From assembly GCF_020423045.1 (NCBI RefSeq), contig NZ_CP081943.1:3658001-3722000 (forward strand): a stretch of DNA of 64,000 nucleotides, read 5' to 3'. Each line of letters opens with the position of its first letter. Position 1 is the stretch's first letter. This stretch comes from Pseudomonas sp. MM213. GTDB lineage: Bacteria > Pseudomonadota > Gammaproteobacteria > Pseudomonadales > Pseudomonadaceae. This document shows, piece after piece, positions 40,719 through 50,592 of the stretch. Both the position numbers and the translations under genes were made by a program. The notes under the pieces were generated by a model, which ran no database searches, had not been told where the DNA came from, and saw only the letters and a list, made by a program, of their open reading frames with translations.

Positions 40719-43700
40719 TTGTCTAATGTCACTCCGCCCTTGACCACCCGTGCACCGACTGCTGTGCCCGGTTCCCCCCTGCGCGGAACATTAAAGGGTG
40801 CGCTGGCGACACTCGTGCTTTTGCTGCTCGCGTTGCTGTTCTGGCAACTGCTGGATCAGCTGCGCGAAACCCAGAAAAACCAGCGCCAATACACCATCGA
40901 CTACACCGCCGATCTGGCTGCACAAGTCAGCCTGAACATGTCGCTCAATGCGCAGATCGCCCTCAACCTGCTACCGATCGTCGAACAGCCGCAAAGCGCC
41001 GACGAACAGCAGGAGCTGCTGCGCAAGCTGCAAAAGTCCTTGCCCGACCTGCGCAGCCTCGCGTTGTTGAGCCCCTCAGGGAAAGTCATCGGCGACACCA
41101 CCGCCGACAGCGACGACGCCGACTACCTCATCGAGCTGGTACGCCGCAGCCGTACCCAGGCACATTATTTCAGCAATGCCGATAACGGTTCGGTGGTGCA
41201 CCTGTTGCTGCATCAAGCCAGCGGCAGCTCTCGGGGCTATTGGGTCCTGCGCCTGACGCCGAGCTTTTTCTCGTCATTGACCAAACCAGGCGAGGCCGGT
41301 ATCCGCCCAATGTGGCTGGTGGAAAACCGCGTCAATCACCAGGTCATCAGCCGCGATGATTCACAGCCCCTGGCCAAGCCGAGCGAGCTGACCGCAAATG
41401 ATGTGGCCAACAGCGTGCTGACGGTTCCCCTGACCGGCAGCGACTGGCAACTGCGCGGGTTGTTCGACCGGCAACGCGTGATCGAAGAACTGCTGCCGGC
41501 GTTTATCGGTAAATGCCTGTTGGGGCTGGCGCTCTCTCTGCTGCCGCTGATCGCCCTGTTGAACATACGCCGTCGTCAGCGCCAGGTGAGTGAAGGTCGC
41601 CGGCGCTATCAGGATATTTTCGAAGGCACCGGCGTCGCCCTGTGTGTGCTCGATGTGTCGGGCCTCAAGAACGTCTTCGACAAAAACCAGTTGCTCAGCA
41701 CCGAACACCTGCAAGCCTGGCTGGAAACCCCGGAACAGCGCCAGCAACTGTTGCAGGAACTGCGCATCACCGAGGTCAACCAGGTCGCCCTGCAACTGCT
41801 CAACGTCAATTCCTGTGAACAAGCCTGGAAGTTGCTGATCGACGGCAATCCGCTGGATGGCACCGCCATCGGCAATCAAGTGCTCGAAGCGGTACTCAAT
41901 CAGCAGAAACAGTTCGAGCTGGAAATAAAACTGCAAGACGCCAATGGCCGCGATCAGCACCTGTGGCTGGTGATGCGCCTGCCGGAAAACCAGGACGACT
42001 ATAAAGCGGTGATCCTGAGCATCAGCGACATCACCAGTCGCAAGCTCATCGAACTGTCGCTGCTTGAGCGTGAAGGGTTCTGGTCCGACGTGGTGCGCAC
42101 CGTGCCGGATCATTTGTACGTCCAGGACGTGATCAGCCAGCGCATGATCTTCAGCAACCACCACCTGGGCCAGACACTCGGTTACAACCGCACCGAGCTG
42201 CACCAGATGGGCGAGTACTTCTGGGAAATCCTGCTGCACCCCGAAGATGCCGACCACTACCACCGCGCGCGACAGACCCAGCGGCACGCGGGCTATACGC
42301 AATTGCTGCAATGCCAACTGCGCTTCCGTCACCGCAACGGCAAATGGCGGCGTTTCGATATTCGTGAACAGGCACTGGCGCGGGACAAACACGACCAGGT
42401 CACACGGATCATCGGCGTGGCCAAGGACATCACCGAGCAGATCGAGGCCAGTGAGTCCCTGCGCGACAGCGAGCAGCGCTACCGGATGCTCGCCGAAAGC
42501 ATCAGCGACGTGATTTTCTCCACCGACAGCAAGCTCTCGCTCAACTACGTCAGCCCGTCGGTGCAAGCCGTGCTGGGCTACGACACCGACTGGATTTTCC
42601 AGAACGGCTGGCAGTCGACCATCGCCAACCCGCAACAGTTGACCGGCATCTACAACCTGATGGACCGCGTCAGCAAAGCGCTGGGCAAACCCGACCAACT
42701 GGCGCTGTTGCGCAGCCAGGTGCAGACCCAACTGTTCCTGTTCGACTGCCTGCGTGCCGATGGGCGCAAGATTCCGATCGAGTTGCGGCTGGTGCTGGTC
42801 TGGGACGAACACGGTGCCTTCGAAGGCGTGCTCGGTGTCGGTCGCGACATCAGCCAGCAACGCCGCGCCGAGAAAGACCTGCGCATGGCGGCCACGGTAT
42901 TCGAACACTCGACGTCGGCGATCCTGATCACCGACCCGGCAGGCTACATCGTGCAGGCCAACGAAGCGTTCAGTCGCGTGAGCGGCTATGCGGTGGAGCA
43001 AGTGCTCGACCAGTTGCCGAACATGCTGACCGTCGACGAGCAGCAGGAAGCGCACCTGCGCTATGTGCTCAAGCAATTGAACCAGCACAGCACCTGGGAA
43101 GGCGAAGTCTGGCTCAGGCGTCGTAACGGCGAGCATTACCCGGCGTGGGTCGGCATCACGGCGGTGCTCGACGATGAAGGCGATCTGGCCAGTTACGTGT
43201 GTTTCTTCAGCGACATCAGCGAGCGCAAGGCCAGTGAACAACGGATTCACCGCCTCGCCTATTACGACGCCCTGACGCACCTGCCCAACCGCACGCTATT
43301 CCAGGACCGCCTGCACACCGCGCTGCAATCGGCGGAACGGCAGAAGTCCTGGGTGGTGCTGATGTTCCTCGACCTCGACCGTTTCAAGCCGATCAACGAC
43401 TCCCTGGGCCACGCCGCCGGCGATCGCATGCTCAAGGAAATGGCCACGCGCCTGCTCGGTTGCGTCGATGACGACGACACCGTGGCGCGCATGGGCGGCG
43501 ACGAATTCACCTTGCTCCTGCAACCGCGGGCCAACCGCGAAATCGCCCTCAATCGGGCGATTCACGTGGCCGAACAGATTCTCGCCAGCCTGGTGAAACC
43601 GTTCGTGCTTGAAGGCCGCGAATTCTTCGTCACCGCCAGTATCGGCATCGCCCTGAGCCCGCAGGACGGCAACGAACTCAGTCAGCTGATGAAGAACGCC

Positions 43701-44567
43701 GACACCGCGATGTATCACGCCAAGGAACGCGGCAAGAACAACTTCCAGTTCTATCAGGCGGACATGAACGCCAGTGCCCTCGAGCGCCTGGAGCTGGAAA
43801 GCGACTTGCGTCACGCCCTGGAACAGAACGAATTCGTTCTGTACTACCAGCCGCAATTCAGTGGCGACGGCAAACGCCTGACCGGTGCCGAAGCCTTGCT
43901 GCGCTGGCGTCATCCGCGCCGTGGCCTGGTGCCGCCGGGGGATTTCATTCCGGTGCTCGAAGAACTGGGCCTGGTGGTGGACGTCGGCGACTGGGTGATC
44001 AGCGAGGCGTGCCGTCAGCTCAAGACCTGGCATCAGGCCAAGGTGCGGGTGCCGAAGGTATCGGTCAACATCTCTGCCCGGCAGTTCTCCGACGGCCAGC
44101 TCGGCACACGGATCGCCACCATCCTCAAGGAAACAGGCCTGCCACCGGCGTGCCTGGAACTGGAGCTGACCGAAAGTATCCTGATGCGCGAAGTCAGCGA
44201 GGCGATGCAGATTCTGGCCGGGCTGAAAAACCTCGGGCTGAGCATCGCGGTCGACGACTTCGGCACCGGTTATTCGTCGCTCAACTACCTCAAGCAGTTC
44301 CCGATCGACGTGCTGAAGATCGACCGTACCTTTGTCGATGGCTTGCCGTCGGGTGAACAGGATGCGCAGATCGCCCGGGCAATCATTGCCATGGCCCACA
44401 GCCTCAACCTGGCGGTGATCGCCGAGGGCGTGGAAACCCATGAGCAGCTGGACTTCCTGCGTGAGCATGGCTGCGATGAGGTTCAGGGTTACCTGTTCGG
44501 GCGGCCGATGCCCGCGGGCCGGTTTGAAGCGCAGTTCAGTAATGATGCGCTCTTCATGTTCGACTGA
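40719..44567 (+). CDS. morA: Membrane GGDEF/EAL protein MorA (c-di-GMP turnover)
   Basis: A 1282-residue dual c-di-GMP enzyme. One TM helix at about 28-46, a periplasmic domain, a second TM at about 265-283, then a PAS-like segment and three clearer PAS domains (about 450-570, 580-710, 720-840). The diguanylate cyclase domain has GGDEF intact at 926-930, and the phosphodiesterase domain has EAL at 1058-1060 with [10 protein letters not shown], so both activities are possible. MorA in P. aeruginosa (PA4601) is next to glyA, as here, and controls motility and biofilm. Start is TTG with AGGA 7 nt upstream; no ATG fits better, and the protein is slightly shorter than the P. aeruginosa one. Confidence 0.92.
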   Translation: MSNVTPPLTTRAPTAVPGSPLRGTLKGALATLVLLLLALLFWQLLDQLRETQKNQRQYTIDYTADLAAQVSLNMSLNAQIALNLLPIVEQPQSADEQQELLRKLQKSLPDLRSLALLSPSGKVIGDTTADSDDADYLIELVRRSRTQAHYFSNADNGSVVHLLLHQASGSSRGYWVLRLTPSFFSSLTKPGEAGIRPMWLVENRVNHQVISRDDSQPLAKPSELTANDVANSVLTVPLTGSDWQLRGLFDRQRVIEELLPAFIGKCLLGLALSLLPLIALLNIRRRQRQVSEGRRRYQDIFEGTGVALCVLDVSGLKNVFDKNQLLSTEHLQAWLETPEQRQQLLQELRITEVNQVALQLLNVNSCEQAWKLLIDGNPLDGTAIGNQVLEAVLNQQKQFELEIKLQDANGRDQHLWLVMRLPENQDDYKAVILSISDITSRKLIELSLLEREGFWSDVVRTVPDHLYVQDVISQRMIFSNHHLGQTLGYNRTELHQMGEYFWEILLHPEDADHYHRARQTQRHAGYTQLLQCQLRFRHRNGKWRRFDIREQALARDKHDQVTRIIGVAKDITEQIEASESLRDSEQRYRMLAESISDVIFSTDSKLSLNYVSPSVQAVLGYDTDWIFQNGWQSTIANPQQLTGIYNLMDRVSKALGKPDQLALLRSQVQTQLFLFDCLRADGRKIPIELRLVLVWDEHGAFEGVLGVGRDISQQRRAEKDLRMAATVFEHSTSAILITDPAGYIVQANEAFSRVSGYAVEQVLDQLPNMLTVDEQQEAHLRYVLKQLNQHSTWEGEVWLRRRNGEHYPAWVGITAVLDDEGDLASYVCFFSDISERKASEQRIHRLAYYDALTHLPNRTLFQDRLHTALQSAERQKSWVVLMFLDLDRFKPINDSLGHAAGDRMLKEMATRLLGCVDDDDTVARMGGDEFTLLLQPRANREIALNRAIHVAEQILASLVKPFVLEGREFFVTASIGIALSPQDGNELSQLMKNADTAMYHAKERGKNNFQFYQADMNASALERLELESDLRHALEQNEFVLYYQPQFSGDGKRLTGAEALLRWRHPRRGLVPPGDFIPVLEELGLVVDVGDWVISEACRQLKTWHQAKVRVPKVSVNISARQFSDGQLGTRIATILKETGLPPACLELELTESILMREVSEAMQILAGLKNLGLSIAVDDFGTGYSSLNYLKQFPIDVLKIDRTFVDGLPSGEQDAQIARAIIAMAHSLNLAVIAEGVETHEQLDFLREHGCDEVQGYLFGRPMPAGRFEAQFSNDALFMFD

Positions 44568-44592
44568 AATTTGTAGTGCTGCAGATGACCCC

Positions 44593-44653
44593 TTCGCGGG
44601 CAAGCCTCGCTCCTACGGATATCACCGACTGTAGGAGCGAGGCTTGCCCGCGA
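44593..44653. repeat. REP doublet, copy A of an identical 61-bp pair
   Basis: Ends 44593-44616 and 44631-44654 with a 14-nt loop GGATATCACCGACT. The whole 61 bp is identical to 49158-49218, loop included. Confidence 0.95.
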
Positions 44654-44784
44654 AGAGGCCGGCACGATCGCCGCCGATTCCTGCATGAACACCACTTGTC
44701 TGCGACATGATGCCCTTTCATATGCCATCTAAATCCCATTGGGTTAGAATGCCCCCTTTTCTGCCCCGATCCTTGAGGACCGCC

Positions 44785-46038
44785 ATGTTCAGCCGTGATT
44801 TGACTATTGCCAAGTACGACGCCGATCTTTTTGCCGCCATGGAGCAAGAAGCTCAGCGCCAGGAAGAACACATCGAGCTGATCGCTTCGGAAAACTACAC
44901 CAGCCCTGCGGTGATGGAAGCTCAAGGCTCGGTACTGACCAACAAGTACGCCGAAGGCTACCCGGGCAAGCGCTACTACGGTGGTTGCGAGTTCGTCGAC
45001 GTCGTTGAGCAACTGGCCATCGACCGTGCCAAAGAACTGTTCGGTGCCGATTACGCCAACGTTCAGCCGCACGCCGGTTCGCAAGCCAACAGCGCCGTTT
45101 ACCTGGCCCTGCTGCAAGCGGGCGACACCATCCTGGGCATGAGCCTGGCTCACGGTGGTCACCTGACCCACGGTGCCAGCGTTTCGTCCTCCGGCAAGCT
45201 GTACAACGCCGTTCAGTACGGCATCGACGCCAATGGCCTGATCGACTACGACGAAGTCGAGCGCCTGGCCGTTGAGCACAAGCCGAAAATGATCGTGGCC
45301 GGTTTCTCTGCTTACTCGCAGATCCTCGACTTCCCGCGCTTCCGCGCAATCGCTGACAAGGTGGGCGCCTACCTGTTCGTCGACATGGCCCACGTGGCCG
45401 GTCTGGTCGCCGCTGGCGTCTACCCGAACCCGGTGCCATTCGCTGACGTCGTGACCACCACCACGCACAAGACCCTGCGCGGTCCACGTGGCGGCCTGAT
45501 CCTGGCTCGCGCCAACGCCGACATCGAGAAGAAGCTGAACTCCGCAGTATTCCCGGGCGCCCAGGGTGGCCCGCTGGAGCACGTGATCGCTGCTAAAGCG
45601 ATCTGCTTCAAGGAAGCGCTGCAGCCTGAGTTCAAGGCTTACCAGCAACAAGTGGTGAAAAACGCCCAGGCCATGGCCAGCGTCTTCATCGAGCGCGGTT
45701 TCGACGTGGTTTCCGGCGGTACTGAAAACCACCTGTTCCTGCTGTCGCTGATCAAGCAGGAAATCTCCGGTAAAGACGCTGACGCCGCTCTGGGCAAAGC
45801 ATTCATCACCGTGAACAAGAACTCCGTGCCAAACGATCCACGTTCCCCGTTCGTCACCTCCGGCCTGCGCTTCGGCACTCCGGCTGTGACCACTCGCGGC
45901 TTCAAGGAAGCAGAGTGCAAAGAGCTGGCCGGCTGGATCTGCGACATCCTGGCTGACCTGAACAACGAAGCGGTGATCGACGCCGTTCGTGAGAAGGTCA
46001 AGGCTATCTGCAAGAAGCTGCCGGTGTACGGCGCTTAA
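44785..46038 (+). CDS. glyA: Serine hydroxymethyltransferase GlyA
   Basis: PLP enzyme (417 residues) interconverting serine and glycine with tetrahydrofolate; main source of one-carbon units. The Schiff-base Lys is Lys229 in [26 protein letters not shown] and [11 protein letters not shown] bind folate and substrate. ATG at 44785 with TTGAGGAC upstream; a frame to 44707 is unsupported. Strong terminator follows. Pseudomonads often have more than one glyA; this is the copy beside morA (glyA3 by PAO1 naming, from memory). Confidence 0.97.
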   Translation: MFSRDLTIAKYDADLFAAMEQEAQRQEEHIELIASENYTSPAVMEAQGSVLTNKYAEGYPGKRYYGGCEFVDVVEQLAIDRAKELFGADYANVQPHAGSQANSAVYLALLQAGDTILGMSLAHGGHLTHGASVSSSGKLYNAVQYGIDANGLIDYDEVERLAVEHKPKMIVAGFSAYSQILDFPRFRAIADKVGAYLFVDMAHVAGLVAAGVYPNPVPFADVVTTTTHKTLRGPRGGLILARANADIEKKLNSAVFPGAQGGPLEHVIAAKAICFKEALQPEFKAYQQQVVKNAQAMASVFIERGFDVVSGGTENHLFLLSLIKQEISGKDADAALGKAFITVNKNSVPNDPRSPFVTSGLRFGTPAVTTRGFKEAECKELAGWICDILADLNNEAVIDAVREKVKAICKKLPVYGA

Positions 46039-46060
46039 TCAGCCCGTTAAACCGTAGTTA

Positions 46061-46093
46061 GAAAAAACCGGCCAGTGATGGCCGGTTTTTTTT
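46061..46093 (+). terminator. Terminator after glyA
   Basis: Stem AACCGGCCA/TGGCCGGTT with loop GTGA, A-run before and eight T after. Confidence 0.95.
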
Positions 46094-46144
46094 CGCCTGC
46101 GATTTGTGGGAGGTGGCTGGCTGGAGTGCTTGTTCTTGAGCCTT

Positions 46145-46187
46145 GTAGGGATCTTTCTGGCGCCATCGCCAGCAAGCCGGCTCCTAC
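46145..46187. repeat. Degenerate REP element
   Basis: One good end (46164-46187, GCCAGCAAGCCGGCTCCTAC) facing a decayed TGTAGGGATC left end. Confidence 0.7.
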
Positions 46188-46365
46188 ACAACCAGCTTCG
46201 CTGGTCAGACCGGTCATGCCAATTTTCAGGTTTTCACTTGTAATCGTAAAAAAATCCGGCGTAGACTGCGCCTGCACTGGACATACCGGTAAGACCACAA
46301 TAATTAAGTCCTGAATCTGATGCGCGCAGCGCACGGCAGCCAGGACACCGACCAGGATTCCTCCC

Positions 46366-47679
46366 ATGCTCAGATGGTGCTCGCGTTCAATCTTCCTTCA
46401 AGTGGTTCTCGGACTGGTGCTCGGCATCGTCTGCGGGCTGACCCTTCCCGAATACTCCGCCCAGCTCAAACCCCTCGGCGACGGTTTCATCAAACTGATC
46501 AAGATGCTCATCGGTCTGATCGTGTTCTGCGTGGTGGTCAGCGGCATCAGCGGCGCCGGCGACCTGAAGAAGGTCGGGCGCATCGGCCTGAAATCGGTGA
46601 TCTACTTCGAAGTGCTGACCACCATCGCCCTGGTGATTGGCCTGGTGTTCGCCTTCAGCACCGGCATCGGCAGCGGCGCGAACATTCATCTGGAGCAGCT
46701 GTCTGCCGCCGACATGGGCGACATCGCCCAGCGCGGCCAGCACATGCACACCACTACGCAGTTCCTGATGGACCTGATTCCGACCTCGGTGATCGGCGCC
46801 TTCGCCGACAACAACATCCTGCAGGTCCTGCTGTTTTCAGTGCTGTTCGGCAGCGCACTGAACCTGGTGGGCGAAGCCGCGTCGGGCATTTCCCGGCTGA
46901 TCAATGAGCTGAGCCACGTGATTTTCCGCATCATGGGCATGATCGTGCGCCTGGCGCCGATCGGCGTGTTCGGCGCAATTGCCTTCACCACCAGCAAATA
47001 TGGCCTGGACTCGCTGCAACACCTTGGCAGTCTGGTCGGTCTTTTCTACCTGACGTGTGTCGCGTTCGTGGCGCTGATTCTCGGCCTGGTGATGCGCCTG
47101 TCCGGCCTGCGCATGTGGCCGCTGCTCAAATACCTGCGCGAAGAACTGATGATCGTCATGGGCACCGCCTCGTCCGACGCCGTGCTGCCGCAAATCATGC
47201 GCAAGCTCGAACATCTGGGCATCGGCAGTTCGACGGTCGGGCTGGTGATTCCCACCGGTTACTCGTTCAACCTCGACGGCTTTTCGATCTACCTGACATT
47301 GGCCATTGTGTTCATCGCCAATGCCACCGGTACGCCGTTGGCCATGACTGATTTGCTGACCATTTTGCTGGTGTCGCTGATCACCTCCAAAGGGGCTCAC
47401 GGGATTCCCGGCTCGGCGCTGGTGATTCTGGCCGCGACACTGACGGCCATCCCGGCGATTCCGGTGGTCGGTCTGGTGCTGGTATTGGCGGTGGACTGGT
47501 TCATGGGCATCGGCCGCGCGCTGACCAACCTGATCGGCAACTGCGTGGCCACCGTGGCCATCGCCCGATGGGAAAAAGACATCGATATCCAACGCGCAAA
47601 CAAGGTGCTTTCCGGTCAGGTGGGTTATACCTTCCAGCCTCGAAAACCGGTCGCGCCCGCGCACCAGCAGGAATTTTAA
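46366..47679 (+). CDS. dctA: C4-dicarboxylate/cation symporter (DctA-like, DAACS family)
   Basis: Inner-membrane symporter of 437 residues taking up succinate, fumarate or malate with H+/Na+. The DAACS landmarks are present: GDGFIKLIKMLIGLIVF near the N-terminus, the serine-rich loop TASSDAVLPQ, and PTGYSFNLDG before helix 8. It lies just before two GntR-type regulators on the same strand. Gene symbol by best match: aromatic or amino-acid substrates are possible because pseudomonads have several DctA paralogues. RBS AGGA about 10 bp before the ATG. Confidence 0.85.
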   Translation: MLRWCSRSIFLQVVLGLVLGIVCGLTLPEYSAQLKPLGDGFIKLIKMLIGLIVFCVVVSGISGAGDLKKVGRIGLKSVIYFEVLTTIALVIGLVFAFSTGIGSGANIHLEQLSAADMGDIAQRGQHMHTTTQFLMDLIPTSVIGAFADNNILQVLLFSVLFGSALNLVGEAASGISRLINELSHVIFRIMGMIVRLAPIGVFGAIAFTTSKYGLDSLQHLGSLVGLFYLTCVAFVALILGLVMRLSGLRMWPLLKYLREELMIVMGTASSDAVLPQIMRKLEHLGIGSSTVGLVIPTGYSFNLDGFSIYLTLAIVFIANATGTPLAMTDLLTILLVSLITSKGAHGIPGSALVILAATLTAIPAIPVVGLVLVLAVDWFMGIGRALTNLIGNCVATVAIARWEKDIDIQRANKVLSGQVGYTFQPRKPVAPAHQQEF

Positions 47680-47731
47680 ACAACGTGTGCCTGCCTTTGG
47701 GCGGGCACATTATCGCGACTTGGAGCGAACA

Positions 47732-48436
47732 GTGATTACCTCGTCAACCGTCGTAAATTCAGTAGTGGAAAAACTTCGTGCCGCGCTGGCACGTGGGCAA
47801 TGGCGCTCCGGCGAGATGCTGCCGGGGCAACGTGAACTGGCCGAACAACTGGGCATCAGCCGCCCGAGCCTGCGCGAGGCGGTCATCGTCCTGGAAACCC
47901 TCGGCCTGGTGCGCTCGATGCCGGGCAAAGGCGTGGTGGTGCTCGATGCCCAACTGACAGACAGCCAAAGCCACGACAGTGCAGTGGCCGGCGCGAGCCT
48001 GGAAGACGTGCTGCAACTGCGCTACACCCTTGAGCCGTTTATCGTCGGCCTGGTGGCGCAGTCGATCAGCAGCAAGGAAGTCGGGCAATTGCGCCTGACC
48101 CTGATGGACATGCGCGAAGCCCTGGAGGCGAACGACAGCGAAGCCGGGGTCAACGCCTACATCGCGTTCCACGAAGAGCTGTTCACGCTGACCTCGAACC
48201 CGATTTTCCAGAGCGTGGTACAGCAGACCAGCAACGCCCTCAAGCAAAGCGCCGAGGTGCTGCGCAACTCCCCCGAGCATCTGGCCGAACGCCTCGAAGA
48301 AAACGAAGCCGTGGTGCGCGCGATCCGCAGCAAAAACAGCGCCCTGGCGAGTGCCGAAATGCGTCGGCACATTCTTCGCGAAGGCCAGCGGATGGGCATC
48401 GAATTGAATATCCCGGACGACAACCTCGGCAGTTGA
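47732..48436 (+). CDS. GntR-family regulator (FadR/FCD subfamily)
   Basis: DNA-binding regulator of 234 residues. N-terminal winged helix with the classic GntR pattern: PGQRELAEQLGISRPSLREA then GLVRSMPGKGVVV; C-terminal FCD ligand domain with FHEELFTLTSNP and the late RRHILREG. GTG start with TGGAGCG upstream; it follows the symporter by 52 bp, so they are probably cotranscribed, and it likely responds to a carboxylate substrate of the symporter. Ligand is not predictable from sequence. Confidence 0.88.
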   Translation: MITSSTVVNSVVEKLRAALARGQWRSGEMLPGQRELAEQLGISRPSLREAVIVLETLGLVRSMPGKGVVVLDAQLTDSQSHDSAVAGASLEDVLQLRYTLEPFIVGLVAQSISSKEVGQLRLTLMDMREALEANDSEAGVNAYIAFHEELFTLTSNPIFQSVVQQTSNALKQSAEVLRNSPEHLAERLEENEAVVRAIRSKNSALASAEMRRHILREGQRMGIELNIPDDNLGS

Positions 48437-48461
48437 ACCCTCTTGGAACCGGAGACAGGCC

Positions 48462-49151
48462 ATGAACAGCTTCGCTTCAGCGCAAACTCTTGTTGCCCTG
48501 CCCTTTCCCACGCCGACGGATGATCTCTACTCGCGAGTCTTCGACGCCATTCTTGAACAGCGCATCGATGCGGCCAGTCGCGTTACCGAAGAAAGCCTGG
48601 CGCAGATGTTCGGCGCTCGCCGCAGTGACATGCGCGGGGTGCTGACGCAGCTGTCCCATCAGCAGATCATCGTGTTGCGCACTCACCATCGTCCCCGAGT
48701 CGCGGCGCTCGATCATGAGCAAGTCCGGCAGACGCTGCATGCGCGGCGGCTGACCGAAACCACGGTGGTGCGGCTGGCGTGTCAGCAGCCCCGTGCACAA
48801 GACTTGAAGTGTCTGCGTGGGTTGATTGATCGCGAGCGCCAATGTGCCGCGCATGGCTCGGCGATCAGGTTGGCGGGGGCGTTTCATCTGCAGCTGGCCG
48901 AAATGGCGGGGAATGCACCGCTGGCGCATTTTCTGGGCAGCCTGGTGCCACTGACTTCGCTGGCGATTGCGCAGTTTGATGTATCGGCGGAGGGTTATTG
49001 CGATTGGCGGGTGCATTCCGCGATTCTGGATGCGGTGGAGCGTGGGGATGCGGTGAAGGCGGTCTCGCTGCTGAGCGGGCACCTGGATGATCTTGAGGAA
49101 ATATTGCTGAACTCAGGACTTGGGCTTAGTCAGGATCGTGTTGCTGGTTAG
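48462..49151 (+). CDS. Second GntR-type regulator with divergent HTH
   Basis: Protein of 229 residues, 25 bp after the first GntR gene. The HTH region (VTEESLAQMFGARRSDMRGVL then HRPRVAAL) keeps only parts of the GntR pattern; the FCD domain is clear: FHLQLAEMAGN, VHSAILDAVERGD and LSGHLDDLEE, whose His residues usually bind metal. Paired regulators of the same family after one transporter are unusual and may arise by duplication, although the sequences are strongly diverged. Followed by REP copy B. Confidence 0.85.
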   Translation: MNSFASAQTLVALPFPTPTDDLYSRVFDAILEQRIDAASRVTEESLAQMFGARRSDMRGVLTQLSHQQIIVLRTHHRPRVAALDHEQVRQTLHARRLTETTVVRLACQQPRAQDLKCLRGLIDRERQCAAHGSAIRLAGAFHLQLAEMAGNAPLAHFLGSLVPLTSLAIAQFDVSAEGYCDWRVHSAILDAVERGDAVKAVSLLSGHLDDLEEILLNSGLGLSQDRVAG

Positions 49152-49157
49152 ATCGCT

Positions 49158-49218
49158 TTCGCGGGCAAGCCTCGCTCCTACGGATATCACCGACTGTAGG
49201 AGCGAGGCTTGCCCGCGA
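49158..49218. repeat. REP doublet, copy B of the identical 61-bp pair
   Basis: Same 61 bp as 44593-44653 in the same orientation, about 4.6 kb away, after the second GntR-type gene. Confidence 0.95.
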
Positions 49219-49246
49219 TGGCGTTATCACTGACGAACGAAATGAT

Positions 49247-50218
49247 TCAATCCGCCGCTACCCGCGCAAACCCCTCGCGAATCTTCTCTTCCGGCAATTC
49301 ATCGGCAATAAACACAATCACGCTTTCCCGCGCCTCGCCCTCTGCCCACTCCGTGTCCCAGTCGAAGCCATACAACTTCAGCACCCCCTGAAACACCATG
49401 CGCCGCGGCTCGCCAAGGATGTTCAGCACGCCTTTGTAGCGCAGCAACTGCTTGCCATGTTCTTCCAGCAGTTCGTTCATGAACTCGCTGAGCTTGTCGA
49501 TATCCAGCGGCTTGTCGGTGCGCAGCACCAGGCTGGAAATGCGGTCGATGGAAGGCGCTTTGCTGACCGGGCGCAAACTCACGCCGCCACCCAGGTCGGC
49601 ATTGAGGTTGAAGCCGCGCACATCGAGCAGTTCGGCCAGATCGATCTGGCCGTGGTCGACCACGCGAATCGGCGCGCGACGGTTGATACGGGTCAGGCGC
49701 TCGCTCAACGCGGTGAAGGTCGGCTCGTCCACCAGATCGCGTTTGCTCACCAGCAAGCGGTCGGCAAAACCAATCTGCGCCTGGGCGATGGTTTGGGTCA
49801 GGTGTACGTCGGCGTGCGCTGCATCGACCAACGTGATGATGCCGTCGAGGATGTAACGCTCACGCAGTTCTTCGTCGATGAAGAAGGTTTGCGCCACCGG
49901 TGCCGGATCCGCCAGGCCGGTGCACTCGATCACCAGACGGTCGAAGGCGATTTCGCCACTGTCCAGGCGTTCGAGCAACAGGTAGAGCGCCTTGGTCAGG
50001 TCGGTGTGGATGGTGCAGCAGACGCAGCCGTTGGACAGCGTCATCACCTGCACCGGCTCGTCGCCCAACAGTTGGGTGTCGATGCCGGCGTCACTGAATT
50101 CGTTTTCGATCACGGCGATTTTCAGGCCGTGCTCGGCTTTGAGCAGGTGGCGCAACAGCGTAGTCTTGCCGGCGCCGAGGAAGCCGCTGAGGATCGTGAC
50201 GGGGATGGGAGAGGACAA
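49247..50218 (-). CDS. CobW/YjiA-family GTPase (metal chaperone)
   Basis: G3E-family GTPase of 323 residues. Walker A GFLGAGKTTLLRHLL at 12-26, ENEFSDAGID switch, the C-x-C-C metal site (GCVCCTIHTDL, Cys65/67/68), and SKRDLVDE at the base-recognition position. The CobW C-terminal domain follows (RMVFQGVLKLYGFD). These proteins deliver or sense zinc or cobalt. Start codon TTG with AGGAG upstream. It precedes the ybdD-cstA genes, in the order known for pseudomonads; no Zur box seen. Confidence 0.92.
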   Translation of the reverse strand: MSSPIPVTILSGFLGAGKTTLLRHLLKAEHGLKIAVIENEFSDAGIDTQLLGDEPVQVMTLSNGCVCCTIHTDLTKALYLLLERLDSGEIAFDRLVIECTGLADPAPVAQTFFIDEELRERYILDGIITLVDAAHADVHLTQTIAQAQIGFADRLLVSKRDLVDEPTFTALSERLTRINRRAPIRVVDHGQIDLAELLDVRGFNLNADLGGGVSLRPVSKAPSIDRISSLVLRTDKPLDIDKLSEFMNELLEEHGKQLLRYKGVLNILGEPRRMVFQGVLKLYGFDWDTEWAEGEARESVIVFIADELPEEKIREGFARVAAD

Positions 50219-50264
50219 CTGGAGTCTCCTGCTTTACAGAATTAGAAAACAACATAAAACAAAT

Positions 50265-50352
50265 GTGGGAGCTAGCCTGCTAGCGATGGCGGACTGTCAA
50301 TCAACAGTGATGTTGAATGTTCAGCCGCCATCGCCAGCAGGCTAGCTCCCAC
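50265..50352. repeat. REP doublet, GTGGGAGCTAGCCTGC class
   Basis: Ends 50265-50286 and 50331-50352 between cobW and ybdD. The loop (50290-50325) resembles, in inverted orientation, the loop at 53230-53271. Confidence 0.9.
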
Positions 50353-50380
50353 AGGGATTGCTGTTAACCCGACAACCGGG

Positions 50381-50578
50381 TCAACAGCACTTCGGCCCAC
50401 CCTTGCCACCGTAACGGGCTTCCTGACGTTCCCGAAAGAACATTTCGTAGCTCATCACCGGTTTGTCCGGGTGTTTGGTTTGCATGTGCTCGACGTAGTT
50501 GTCGTAGTCGGGCATGCCGACCATCAGGCGCGCGGCCTGACCGAGGTATTTACCGAGGCGACTCAGGTCATTGAACAT
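50381..50578 (-). CDS. ybdD: YbdD/YjiX family small protein
   Basis: Conserved protein of 65 residues found after cstA-type genes. N-terminal [21 protein letters not shown] and [17 protein letters not shown] are the family marks; it ends in GGPKCC, a Cys pair that may bind metal. Starts 14 bp after cstA on the same strand, so cotranscribed and probably an accessory to its transport. Confidence 0.93.
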   Translation of the reverse strand: MFNDLSRLGKYLGQAARLMVGMPDYDNYVEHMQTKHPDKPVMSYEMFFRERQEARYGGKGGPKCC

Positions 50579-50592
50579 GCTGCAATCCTCGA

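Larger units (their letters stand above)
46039..46365. other. Intergenic stretch between glyA and dctA
   Basis: 327 bp with the glyA terminator, a degenerate REP end (46145-46187) and an AT-rich upstream region of the symporter gene (46210-46320). No gene seen. Confidence 0.75.

Noticed and set aside
41361..43280. A 639-codon frame opposite morA, and a 558-codon frame opposite ettA (38786-40462)
   Set aside because: Both are antisense shadows caused by GC-biased codons; no ribosome sites or recognisable motifs.
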